This document shows positions 1 to 6,431 of a DNA stretch of 11,644 bases, piece by piece. The stretch covers positions 1-11,644 of the forward strand of contig JAYZBT010000357.1 of the NCBI GenBank assembly GCA_036338615.1. The letters run 5' to 3'. Each line of letters starts with the position of its first letter. Within the stretch, counting starts at the first letter, position 1. Origin of the DNA: UBA1138 sp036338615 (GTDB lineage: Bacteria > Gemmatimonadota > Gemmatimonadetes > Longimicrobiales > Gaopeijiaceae). Both the position numbers and the translations under genes were made by a program. The notes beneath the pieces are model-generated. The model had not been told where the DNA came from. It saw only the letters and a program-made list of their open reading frames with translations, and did not search any database.

Positions 1-187
1 CTGGGAGTTCAACGCTGAGTACGAGTGTCACGGTTTGGCCAGGCCGGATCACCCGCTGTTCGATCGTGGGTCTCAGCTCGGCCGTCGGTTGGCGGAACTG
101 CGCACTGGCTGAGATCGCACTCAGGCTGAACGCAGCAACCAGAACGCATAGGCGAACGACGACGGCGCATATCTTGGGCGCACTCAT
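1..187 (-). CDS. Secreted protein, N-terminus only (possible DsbD-like domain)
   Basis: This is the first 62 codons of a gene that runs off the left edge of the window. It starts at ATG 187; a second in-frame ATG at 193 would add only Met-Phe, and neither has a clear Shine-Dalgarno site. The N-terminus is a typical signal peptide: a Lys/Arg n-region, a hydrophobic core (VCVLVAAFSLSAIS-like, about residues 8-26) and a likely cut after SASA, giving a mature start QFRQPTAEL. The visible mature part contains RPGQTVTLVLSVELP, a beta-strand pattern like the opening of the periplasmic alpha domain of DsbD-type thiol:disulfide proteins, where a Trp-His motif usually follows. That motif would lie outside the window, so the family is only a suggestion. 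The gene begins 41 bp after the propeller remnant on the same strand. Confidence 0.72.
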   Translation of the reverse strand, partial: MSAPKICAVVVRLCVLVAAFSLSAISASAQFRQPTAELRPTIEQRVIRPGQTVTLVLSVELP

Positions 188-227
188 GAACATGGCCGGA
201 AAGGTGTTCCGATTCACCGCGCGAGCC

Positions 228-383
228 TCATGACGCGGTCCTCGTCTTGAACCGTTGCATCCGTCTTCCGTTCCCCGCCTCTCCGGTATAGAGATACCCG
301 CGAGAATCTAGCACCCCCATGTGAGCGACGAGTCGCTCGCGAGGCTCGCCCAGGGCCGCAATGTCGCCGGTCGAGACCCTCAG
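228..383 (-). pseudogene. Remnant of an NHL/6-bladed beta-propeller C-terminus
   Basis: After the stop of the unknown secreted gene (380-382), a different minus-strand frame reads STGDIAALGEPRERLVAHMG, then VLDSRG and GYLYTGEAGNGRRMQRF before a TGA at 228. The pattern H-x(5)-DSRGxLYxGE-x-x-x-GRRxQRF is the usual closing blade of NHL-repeat and peptidylglycine-lyase-like propellers (for example VDSxGNxYVxExxxGRxVQKF). No start codon precedes it in frame except a late ATG that would leave about 29 residues. The same frame further upstream only shadows the neighbouring gene. I therefore read it as the tail of a decayed propeller gene. The alternative is a fused C-terminal domain put out of frame by a shift near 383. 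The family call rests on motif reading by eye. Confidence 0.5.
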
Positions 384-922
384 TTCGCGTAGCCGTACGC
401 CGCGCAGTTTTCCTGTTGCAGCGGACCGTGACCGACCATGGTGTGCATCATTCCGCTGCGTGAACCGCCGCGAAAGACGATGGGACCGTTCCACATGGTC
501 TGCTTCGGGTCGTCGCCGGACTCGAGTGTGACCACGACGATGAACTTGTTCCAGCTGACGGCGCCGGACGCCTGGAGGTTCGCGTCGAGCGTGCCCATGC
601 GCTCGACCCGATCGATCTCTCGCGTGGTCACCCACGCGACGAGATGCCCTCGCTGTGGTGTCTTCATGCGCGTGAGCGAGACCTTCAGGTCGTACTCGTA
701 GCTTCCGTCCGCCGCGAGCGCGACCGAAAACGGCGACGCAGGGGAGACTGAGACTTCGGCTGTCGCCTTCGCTAGGCCAGTGCCTGGGATGTTCTTGGTC
801 GTGATCAACTCGAACGCGTAATACTCGGGGCCCGCGGCCGCGCAGATCGCGGGCCCGCTGGTCCCAGTGGGTCCGGCGATCGTCGATACCGTTGTGAACA
901 GCGTCAGCAGAGTCGAAAACAC
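380..922 (-). CDS. Unrecognised secreted protein, about 180 aa
   Basis: I do not recognise this protein with confidence. The start is uncertain. GTG 922 gives 180 residues beginning with a hydrophobic segment (VFSTLLTLFTTVSTIAG) that looks like a signal-peptide core without a charged n-region. TTG 955 adds NRSPDSDDRT in front. The frame stays open to TTG 1087, but that lies upstream of the likely promoter and inside ridA. The mature part (about GPEYYAFEL onward) is beta-rich, with alternating hydrophobics, and includes HLVAWVTTREIDRVERMGTL and NKFIVVVTLE followed by a GPIVFRG motif. That pairing loosely resembles the extracellular C-terminal domain of anti-sigma-K proteins (VTLEP...GPVxLxG), but I would not name it on that. 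It has two cysteines, at the signal-peptide junction (AICAAAG) and near the end (ENCAAYG). A promoter-like element lies at 999-1027, divergent from ridA. Confidence 0.65.
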   Translation of the reverse strand: MFSTLLTLFTTVSTIAGPTGTSGPAICAAAGPEYYAFELITTKNIPGTGLAKATAEVSVSPASPFSVALAADGSYEYDLKVSLTRMKTPQRGHLVAWVTTREIDRVERMGTLDANLQASGAVSWNKFIVVVTLESGDDPKQTMWNGPIVFRGGSRSGMMHTMVGHGPLQQENCAAYGYAN

Positions 923-998
923 GGTTCTGTCGTCTGAGTCGGGGGACCGGTTCAACCGCCAAGGGATGGAACCTTCGTGCCCGCATTGCCTAATTGGG

Positions 999-1027
999 AG
1001 CCTAGCCGGCGCTCGCTGCGCCGACAA
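999..1027 (-). promoter_or_regulatory. Candidate sigma-70-type promoter, TTGTCG-17-TAGGCT
   Basis: On the minus strand, TTGTCG (1027-1022) and TAGGCT (1004-999) are separated by exactly 17 bp. The predicted transcription start is near 992, which would serve the unknown secreted gene ending at 380. The same -10 hexamer and spacing occur upstream of the Asp-box gene at 6325-6353. If real, this promoter rules out translation starts upstream of about 992, including TTG 1087. A GC-rich inverted repeat (1007-1023) sits in the spacer. Confidence 0.4.
1007..1023. repeat. Short inverted repeat in the ridA leader
   Basis: CGGCGC (1007-1012) pairs perfectly with GCGCCG (1018-1023) across a 5-nt loop. 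It lies about 35 nt upstream of the ridA ATG and within the spacer of the divergent promoter candidate. It could be an operator or leader hairpin, or a chance product of GC-rich DNA. Confidence 0.3.
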
Positions 1028-1057
1028 GGCTCTCCGCAGCAACTGTGAGGTCGTCCG

Positions 1058-1453
1058 ATGAGTGATCCCCGACACCGGTCCGTTCAAGCCGAGGGCCTGC
1101 CCGCGCCCATCGGCCCATACTCCCCCGGCATGGTCTTCGAGCAGCTCGTCATCGTATCGGGCCAGGGTGCCACCGACCCCGCGACCGGCGAGTTAGCCGG
1201 TCCGGACGTGGAGTCCCAGACGCGTCAGGTGTTCCGGAACATGAAGGCCATCCTCGAGGCCGGCGGGTCGGACCTATCGCGAGTGCTGCGGTGTGGAGTC
1301 TTCCTGGTCGATCTTCGTGACTTCGAGAAGATGAACAGGATCTACGCGGAGGTTTTCGGGGAGCACCGGCCCGCACGCACGACAGTGCAGGTGGCCTCGT
1401 TGCCCGACCCCGGCCTCAGGGTTGAGATCGACGCGATCGCCTACCGGGACTAG
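1058..1453 (+). CDS. ridA: RidA-family reactive imine/enamine deaminase
   Basis: The protein has 131 residues, the normal length for the RidA/YjgF/YER057c/UK114 family. These trimeric cytosolic proteins hydrolyse reactive 2-aminoacrylate and other imines released by PLP enzymes such as threonine dehydratase. Family landmarks are present in order: IGPYSPG (18-24, with the conserved Tyr21), SGQ (34-36), a helix with QVFRNMKAIL (57-66), VFLVDLRDF (81-89), and the signature PARTTVQVASLP (105-116). Arg107 of that signature matches the substrate carboxylate-binding Arg105 of the E. coli protein. VEIDAIA (122-128) follows, with Glu124 at the site of E. coli Glu120. ATG 1058 has a TGAGG Shine-Dalgarno site seven bases upstream (1046-1050). 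The gene stands alone and ends 15 bp before a strong hairpin. With Arg107 and Glu124 kept, it is likely an active RidA-type member rather than a Rid2-7 relative, although subgroup assignment needs an alignment. Confidence 0.95.
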   Translation: MSDPRHRSVQAEGLPAPIGPYSPGMVFEQLVIVSGQGATDPATGELAGPDVESQTRQVFRNMKAILEAGGSDLSRVLRCGVFLVDLRDFEKMNRIYAEVFGEHRPARTTVQVASLPDPGLRVEIDAIAYRD

Positions 1454-1468
1454 AAGCCCCCGGATGCG

Positions 1469-1498
1469 CGAAGGGCCGCCAACCACGGCGGCCCTTCG
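1469..1498. terminator. Bidirectional hairpin terminator
   Basis: CGAAGGGCCGCC (1469-1480) and its exact reverse complement GGCGGCCCTTCG (1487-1498) flank a 6-nt loop, making a perfect 12-bp stem. It lies 15 bp after the ridA stop and 43 bp after the stop of the convergent LVIVD gene, so it can end transcription from both sides. There is no long T-tract on either strand: TTCGTTGTG follows on plus, and CGCGCATCC follows on minus. Termination may therefore rest mainly on the strong stem. Confidence 0.72.
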
Positions 1499-1541
1499 TT
1501 GTGCTCGGTCTACGCGGCGTCGAGTGACAGCCGCGCGGCTC

Positions 1542-2882
1542 CTATTGGCTGATGGGGCGCTTGACCACCGGCTTATCCCAATCCTGGGCCGACGAGATGT
1601 TGGGGTATCCCCAGTCCTCCCCGTTCCAACCCTGGAAGCCGTCCATTCTCATGGTCCAGAGACCGGTCGACATGTCGCTGATCACGATCAAGCCGTCCGC
1701 GTTACGCACGTCGACCCCGAACGCTCCGTTGAACTGCGAGTAGCGATCGGTGTTCGGGGGGCCCACATAGGTGTCGTAGTAGCCCACCGTCAACGGGTTG
1801 AGCGGGTCCTGGAGATTGAAAATCTGAAGCCCGTCCAGGTAGCCTGAGGCGAAGACGAACGGCCAACGCACCTCGTGGTTGTGTACCAGATGGCGCCAGT
1901 CTGCGGTGAACGCCGAGATCGGCGAGTTGATGTTGGTTCGTTCTCCGTCGAGCGCCGGCTGCAGGTCGAAAATTCGCAGCGGAGCGTACTGGTATTCGGT
2001 CTCGGCAATTACATAGCGACCGTCGGGACTCGGCGTGAAGGTGTGGCCGTAGTTGACGCCGCTGACCCCGGTCAGCGTGATGCGTAGCTCAGGGGACTCG
2101 ACGCTCGAGACATCGTAGATGTAGTAGCCACCCGTACCCCCGCCGTAGAAGCGGTCTTCGCCGGTGTCCGGATGGTATCCGACGTAGAAGTCGTGGTAGC
2201 CGCGCCCGCCTCCGCTGCCCAGCGAACCCTCCGGCACCGGGACCATGCTGACGCGAGCGTTGTCCAGGTCACCGTCCACCACCATGCCGAGGTCGTAGAT
2301 CAGCGCGCCGGGCGCGCGAGCCGTCGTGAAGAGATAGACCCGGTCGTTGGAGTGCTTGTAGATGAAAATGTTGTGGAAGCCGCCGGCCATCTCGGGTTCG
2401 CGAATGCGTGCCACTTCATGGACCGTCGACGGGTCGGGCAGGCCGGTCACGTCGAGGACCACGGCGCCGAGGTCGTTGTCCGGGCCGCCCTGCCCGAACT
2501 GCAGCGACTGGACCAGGTAGTAGCGGTCGTTCCACTTGAAGTGCTTCACGTCCATGCCGCCCGTGCGCATGTGGAGGTCCTGGTTCTCGATCCTCCACTC
2601 GTAGAGCAACTCCGGGTTGTCCGGGTCCGCGATGCTGATGATGTCGGTCCCTTTGGGCCCGTCGTCGCCGTAGACCATACGCGCAACGTAGACGTAGGGG
2701 CGGTCCAACTCCTGCTCCACGTCCATGTCGGCTACGGAGAGGCGGGCGCCGAGGGGGAGGTGTCCGAGCACATCGATGTTGTCGCTGCCGCGCTTCAGCG
2801 GCGACCACGGGACTTCTTGGGCGGCGAGTGGCGCGCCGATGGCGAGCATCAGGACCATCAGCGAAATGCGCTTCAACGACAT
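1542..2882 (-). CDS. Secreted LVIVD-repeat beta-propeller protein
   Basis: The product has 446 residues. ATG 2882 is chosen because it has a TGAGG Shine-Dalgarno site five bases upstream (2892-2888) and begins a clean signal peptide (MSLKRISLMVLMLAIGAPLA, then AQ|EVPW). An in-frame TTG at 2909 would only add a hydrophilic leader. Repeats of the LVIVD type (variable-strand, I-x-D-hydrophobic, DPxxPxL) occur at about residues 80-97, 140-160, 253-270, 300-310, 351-370 and 398-412. This suggests a six- or seven-bladed propeller outside the cytoplasm. No catalytic motif is visible and there is no cysteine. A His cluster (HLVHNHE, residues 331-337) and His170 and His280 in repeat loops are possible metal or ligand contacts; that is inference. 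The gene lies 97 bp after the DsrE gene and could share its transcript. The biological role of the family is poorly known. Confidence 0.9.
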   Translation of the reverse strand: MSLKRISLMVLMLAIGAPLAAQEVPWSPLKRGSDNIDVLGHLPLGARLSVADMDVEQELDRPYVYVARMVYGDDGPKGTDIISIADPDNPELLYEWRIENQDLHMRTGGMDVKHFKWNDRYYLVQSLQFGQGGPDNDLGAVVLDVTGLPDPSTVHEVARIREPEMAGGFHNIFIYKHSNDRVYLFTTARAPGALIYDLGMVVDGDLDNARVSMVPVPEGSLGSGGGRGYHDFYVGYHPDTGEDRFYGGGTGGYYIYDVSSVESPELRITLTGVSGVNYGHTFTPSPDGRYVIAETEYQYAPLRIFDLQPALDGERTNINSPISAFTADWRHLVHNHEVRWPFVFASGYLDGLQIFNLQDPLNPLTVGYYDTYVGPPNTDRYSQFNGAFGVDVRNADGLIVISDMSTGLWTMRMDGFQGWNGEDWGYPNISSAQDWDKPVVKRPISQ

Positions 2883-2896
2883 GAGAGCCTCAGGTG

Positions 2897-2910
2897 GTTG
2901 TTGGAACAAC
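2897..2910. repeat. Small palindrome upstream of the LVIVD gene
   Basis: GTTGTT (2897-2902) and AACAAC (2905-2910) form an inverted repeat with a 2-bp centre, 14 bp ahead of the LVIVD start codon. A dimeric regulator could bind it, but its short length makes chance likely. The rest of this 97-bp gap shows a TTGCCA box on the minus strand, with no good -10 at 16-18 bp, and no terminator hairpin. Confidence 0.2.
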
Positions 2911-2979
2911 TCGAACGTTTACGGGACCGTGCGCCCCTAAGGTGACCCCAATCGGCCGACGGTGGCAACCGGCGTCCGA

Positions 2980-3516
2980 CTACCATGGGTTCACCCGATA
3001 TCCCTCTTCCTGCAGCACCACGAACGCGGTCATTGCCGAAAGCGCGACTTCCACCTCATCGATGAGTCCGCCGCGCGGAATCCCCCTGGAGGCAGCGGTC
3101 TGGCCGCAGAGGATGACGCGTGCTCCGAACGCCGTGAACTCCCGGATGAGGGCCGCATTGGGGTTGTCCACGCCGTGTTTCGCGCGGTATGCCACGTCGT
3201 CCAGAAGCTCCCAGCCAGCCGATCCATGCACGACAACGGCCGCACGGATCTTCTCGCGCGGCACACCAGCCATGGCATGCATGTTGACGAACCGAGCCAC
3301 GCTGTTGAGTGCAACGTTCACCTGATCCGGAGAAGTCGACGCCTGCGAGATCTCGAAGGAGACCTTGTACTCCCTGTCGATGGGCGTCGTGAAGTCGGGA
3401 TTGGCCACTTCGAAGACCGCCCCGGAGGACAGAATGGCCGGACCCGCCGCGCGCGGCCGCGCGGATGCGGGCGTCGCAATGGAGAGGAGCGCCAGTATCA
3501 CAAGAGTCGTACGCAT
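2980..3516 (-). CDS. Periplasmic DsrE/DsrF-like family protein
   Basis: The product has 178 residues. ATG 3516 begins a good signal peptide (MRTTLVILALLSIATPASA, cut before RPRA) and follows an AGGAG site by eight bases. An ATG at 3537 in the same frame lies inside the preceding gene and would spoil the n-region. The mature protein has the alpha/beta DsrE pattern: KVSFEIS (51-57), VNVALNSVARFVNMHAMAGV (67-86), IRAAVVVHGSAGWELL (90-105), DNPNAALIREFTAFGARVILCGQ (117-139) and LIDEVEVALSAMTAFVVLQEEGY (151-173). Cys137 in ILCGQ sits where sulfur-relay DsrE/TusD proteins carry their active cysteine, and it is the only cysteine in the protein. Exported members with a CGQ motif are widespread, but their substrate is not settled; a sulfur or thiol-related role is inference. 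The start codon overlaps the stop of the Asp-box gene (TGATG), implying translational coupling. Confidence 0.9.
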   Translation of the reverse strand: MRTTLVILALLSIATPASARPRAAGPAILSSGAVFEVANPDFTTPIDREYKVSFEISQASTSPDQVNVALNSVARFVNMHAMAGVPREKIRAAVVVHGSAGWELLDDVAYRAKHGVDNPNAALIREFTAFGARVILCGQTAASRGIPRGGLIDEVEVALSAMTAFVVLQEEGYRVNPW

Positions 3517-6260
3517 CAACGACGCTCCTGCCACCATTCGTCCTTGAGGATCGAGACCGTGTGCTCGAACGTCTGGTCCCCGACGGTCATGACCACACGA
3601 TACTCACCGACGGCCGCCTGGCTGAACGCGAAGCGCGCGCGGTCCGCAGCCGAAATTCCGCCACCACCGCGACCGCCCCTGCCGCCGAAACCACCGCCAC
3701 GACCGCCGCCGGAGCGCGCTGCTTCCTGTTCTTCCGCGCTACGCTCGATCCGCTTCTGCATGTTCCATGCGACGCGGTGTAGACCGGCCTCGCCATCACC
3801 CTCGATCTGGTAGATCTCGAACTGGCCCTGGTAGACGGTGAACGTGACGTCCTCGTCGACGTCGTCGGACAGGAAGTAGTAGAGCGGAATTTCGATCGCC
3901 TCGCTCTCACCCTCGAAGTTCGACGATCCGTAGTTGGTGTAATCGGGCGCGATCCAACGAACCTTGGACTCCGGCTGGAAAAAGTGCGCGTCCATCGTGA
4001 GCAGGTCGTCGCTCATCTCGGAGATGGCTGCGATGTCCGCGATGTAGATGCCGCGCCCGTGGGTACCGACCACGAGGTCGTTCTCACGAGGGTGGATCTT
4101 CATGTCGTGTACGGGAACGGTGGGCATGTCGCCCTTCATGCTCGCCCAACTGGCGCCGCCATCGATCGAAGCGAAGACCTGGAACTCGGTGCCCACGAAG
4201 AGCAGGTCGGGGTTGGAGTGGTGCTCGCGCACGACGTTGATGGGGCCGTCCGGCAGGTTGCTCGAGATGTCCGTCCACGACGCGCCGAAGTCGGTGGTCT
4301 TGTAGATGAAGGGCCGGAAGTCGTCGTTCCGGTAGCCGGTGAAGGTCGCGTACGCGGTCCCCAGGTCGTGATTTGAAGCTTCGACCCGACTCACCCAGTA
4401 GTGTGGATTTTCGGGGATGTTGTCGGTGACGTCCGTCCAGGTCTCTCCATCGTTCTGCGTCACCTGCACGTTGCCGTCATCGGTCCCGGCCCAGAGCAGT
4501 CCCGCCTTGAGGGACGACTCGTCGAGCGTCGAGATGGTGCCGTACTGGATGTTGCCGTCGCCGCCCTTCCCGGTCGTGAGCGTGGCAGGATCGTTCTTGC
4601 TCAGGTCCTCGCTGATGACTTCCCAGCTCTCACCGCGGAACTCCGACTTCATGACCTTGTTGCCGGCGTGGTACACCACATCACAGGCGTGCTGACTCGT
4701 GATGATCGGGGCGTTCCAGTTGTAGCGCATATCCGCGTCTTGATGTCGGATACCCCTTCGCTCGCCGGTCCACAGATCCAGGCGGGAGATGGGCCCGAAC
4801 TGCGACTCGTTGTACAGATACCGATTCGTGCAACGGTCGAACTCGTTGTACATGCCGTCGCCGCCACCGATGCGGTCCCACATCTCGAAGCGGATGGCGC
4901 CGCCGGTGGGGTTCGTGTTGTACGTCATGTGCGAGCCGTTGTCCTGCAGTCCGCCCGCGACGCGGTAGGGATGCGAGTCGTCGATACCGATGGCGTAGAA
5001 TTGAGCGAGGGACTGGAAGTCCGGATGGTACCAGTTCTCTCCGCCGTCGTACGTGATGCCGAGGCCGTGGTCGTAGCCGAGGATCATGTGCTTCGAGTCG
5101 TCCGGGTTGATCCACAACGCGTGGTCGTCACCGCCGAATCCGAGCGGGCGGCGGTCCCAGGTCTCGCCAGCGTCCGAGGTGCCCCACGAGGAGGCCGAGA
5201 GGACGTGTACCACGTCGGAATCGTTGGGGTCGATGATGACCTGGCCGTAGTAGTACGCTGGCCCACCGCCGATCGATTGGCCCTCCGGGCTCGCGCGATC
5301 CCAGGTGATGCCGCCGTCGTCCGAACGGTAGACTTCGCCGCCGATCATGCCGCGCGACGACATGTGGTCGAGCAGTTCCTGCCGGCGGTCTTCGTCCGAC
5401 ATGTCGGCCTTGTTGGCGTTCTCGATGGTGACGTACAGGATGTTCGGGTCGGCGTCGTACACGTCGACGCCGATGCGTCCGAGCATGCCTTCCGGCAGAC
5501 CCTGCCCGATCTGGATCCAGTTGTCCCCGCCATCGCTCGTCTTGTACAGGCGGCTGCCCGGCCCGCCCAGATCGAAGGTGTACGGCAGACGCACCTTGTC
5601 GTAGCTGGCCGCGTACAGGACATCGGAGTTCGTCGGGTCCATGACCACGTCCACGACGCCGATGCGCCGCCCCTCGACCTGGGGGCCCAGAACGCGCTGC
5701 CAACTGCGGCCCCCGTTGGTGGTCTTGTACAGACCGCGCTCGTCGTTCTCGGAGTACAAGTGCCCGAGAGCGGCAGCGTAGACGACATCGGGGTTCGTCG
5801 GATGTATAACGATGCGCCCGATGTGGTGGGATTCCGGCAAGCCGACGTTGCTCCACGTCTCGCCCGAGTCGGTGGACTTGTACACGCCGTCGCCCCAATA
5901 GCTGCTGCGTGAGTTGTTCGCTTCCCCGGAACCCAGGTACAGGACGCTCGGGTCGGAAGGAGCCACGGCGATCGCGCCGATCGAGAAAACGTCTTCCTGC
6001 TCGAAGAGCACCTCGAAGGAGATGCCGCGGTTCACGGTCTTCCAGAGGTGACCCGAAGCCGTCGCGATGTAGAAGGTGTGCGGCTGCTGCCGCGGCGCCG
6101 CGATATCGACGAAGCGCCCGCTCTGCCGAGTGGGGCCGATCTCCCGATACTCGACGGTGGAGAGCACGCTCTCCAGGGACTGCGCCTCGACCGGGGCCCA
6201 CGACGGGCCCAGCAAGGTCGAAAGAGCCGCCAGGAGGAGGGCAGGGCGGTAGAACTTCAT
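3516..6260 (-). CDS. Secreted Asp-box (BNR/VPS10-sortilin-like) beta-propeller protein
   Basis: The product has 914 residues. ATG 6260 has a GGAG site six bases upstream and starts a signal peptide (MKFYRPALLLAALSTLLGPS, likely cut after VEA at about 26). A longer open frame to GTG 6494 is non-coding in character and crosses the promoter. About ten Asp-boxes of the form S/T-x-D-x-G-x-x-W are visible, at about residues 130-136, 181-187, 242-248, 313-320, 362-368, 404-410, 542-546, 603-608, 656-662 and 699-705. Blade strands such as GRIVIHPTNPDVVYAAALG lie between them. This is the large YCF48/sortilin-like double-propeller architecture often annotated as glycosyl hydrolase; I see no catalytic sialidase Arg triad, so an enzyme function is not supported. 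Residues about 800-908 look like a FlgD-type Ig-like domain (LHRVAWNMQ ... GEYRVVMTVGDQTFEHTVSIL). It is interrupted by a Gly/Arg tract at 851-868. Only two cysteines occur (477 and 526). Confidence 0.92.
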   Translation of the reverse strand: MKFYRPALLLAALSTLLGPSWAPVEAQSLESVLSTVEYREIGPTRQSGRFVDIAAPRQQPHTFYIATASGHLWKTVNRGISFEVLFEQEDVFSIGAIAVAPSDPSVLYLGSGEANNSRSSYWGDGVYKSTDSGETWSNVGLPESHHIGRIVIHPTNPDVVYAAALGHLYSENDERGLYKTTNGGRSWQRVLGPQVEGRRIGVVDVVMDPTNSDVLYAASYDKVRLPYTFDLGGPGSRLYKTSDGGDNWIQIGQGLPEGMLGRIGVDVYDADPNILYVTIENANKADMSDEDRRQELLDHMSSRGMIGGEVYRSDDGGITWDRASPEGQSIGGGPAYYYGQVIIDPNDSDVVHVLSASSWGTSDAGETWDRRPLGFGGDDHALWINPDDSKHMILGYDHGLGITYDGGENWYHPDFQSLAQFYAIGIDDSHPYRVAGGLQDNGSHMTYNTNPTGGAIRFEMWDRIGGGDGMYNEFDRCTNRYLYNESQFGPISRLDLWTGERRGIRHQDADMRYNWNAPIITSQHACDVVYHAGNKVMKSEFRGESWEVISEDLSKNDPATLTTGKGGDGNIQYGTISTLDESSLKAGLLWAGTDDGNVQVTQNDGETWTDVTDNIPENPHYWVSRVEASNHDLGTAYATFTGYRNDDFRPFIYKTTDFGASWTDISSNLPDGPINVVREHHSNPDLLFVGTEFQVFASIDGGASWASMKGDMPTVPVHDMKIHPRENDLVVGTHGRGIYIADIAAISEMSDDLLTMDAHFFQPESKVRWIAPDYTNYGSSNFEGESEAIEIPLYYFLSDDVDEDVTFTVYQGQFEIYQIEGDGEAGLHRVAWNMQKRIERSAEEQEAARSGGGRGGGFGGRGGRGGGGISAADRARFAFSQAAVGEYRVVMTVGDQTFEHTVSILKDEWWQERR
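3525..3529 (-). promoter_or_regulatory. Ribosome binding site of the DsrE-family gene
   Basis: AGGAG on the minus strand lies eight bases before ATG 3516, inside the last codons of the Asp-box gene. It decides the start in favour of 3516 over the ATG at 3537, and supports coupled translation of the two genes through the TGATG overlap. Confidence 0.7.
3657..3710 (-). repeat. Gly/Arg-rich low-complexity tract in the Asp-box protein
   Basis: This stretch encodes residues 851-868, GGGRGGGFGGRGGRGGGG, with three RGG motifs. It sits in a loop of the C-terminal Ig-like domain between a charged helix (QKRIERSAEEQEAAR) and the strand GEYRVVMTV. Codons are mixed GGC/GGT/GGA, so it is selected at protein level more than as a simple DNA repeat. 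Confidence 0.8.
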
Positions 6261-6324
6261 GTGGGACTCCGTGACAGCCGTGACAAAGCGACGGAACGTC
6301 GACTTCGTGTACCGGAAAGACAGC

Positions 6325-6353
6325 AGCCTAGGCCAGGATGTTGACCGGAGCAA
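6325..6353 (-). promoter_or_regulatory. Candidate promoter of the Asp-box/DsrE unit, TTGCTC-17-TAGGCT
   Basis: On the minus strand TTGCTC (6353-6348) and TAGGCT (6330-6325) are 17 bp apart. The predicted start of transcription is near 6318, giving a leader of about 58 nt before ATG 6260. The identical -10 and spacing occur at 999-1027. The element lies in the 171-bp gap shared with the divergent uup gene; I could not find an equally good promoter for uup there. Confidence 0.42.
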
Positions 6354-6431
6354 GGCGGCCCTCGGCCCGCACAGCCTCGCTCGTCCGCAAGTACTTATCT
6401 TCCGGTCTTCCAACACACGAATGGATCGTCC

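Noticed and set aside
3450..3463. 14-bp GC palindrome CGCGCGGCCGCGCG
   Set aside because: It lies inside the DsrE signal-peptide junction, where Arg/Ala/Gly codons produce such symmetry by chance.
4401..5912. 503-residue open frame on the plus strand
   Set aside because: It lies wholly antisense to the Asp-box gene. Its sequence is Val/Arg/Asp-rich without domains, as expected from the reverse of GC-rich codons.
5128..6201. 357-residue open frame on the minus strand
   Set aside because: It is a shifted-frame shadow of the Asp-box gene, very Arg-rich, and does not match any fold; the other frame carries clear Asp-boxes.
6341..6346. TTGACC box on the plus strand as a uup -35
   Set aside because: No acceptable -10 hexamer lies 16-18 bp downstream.
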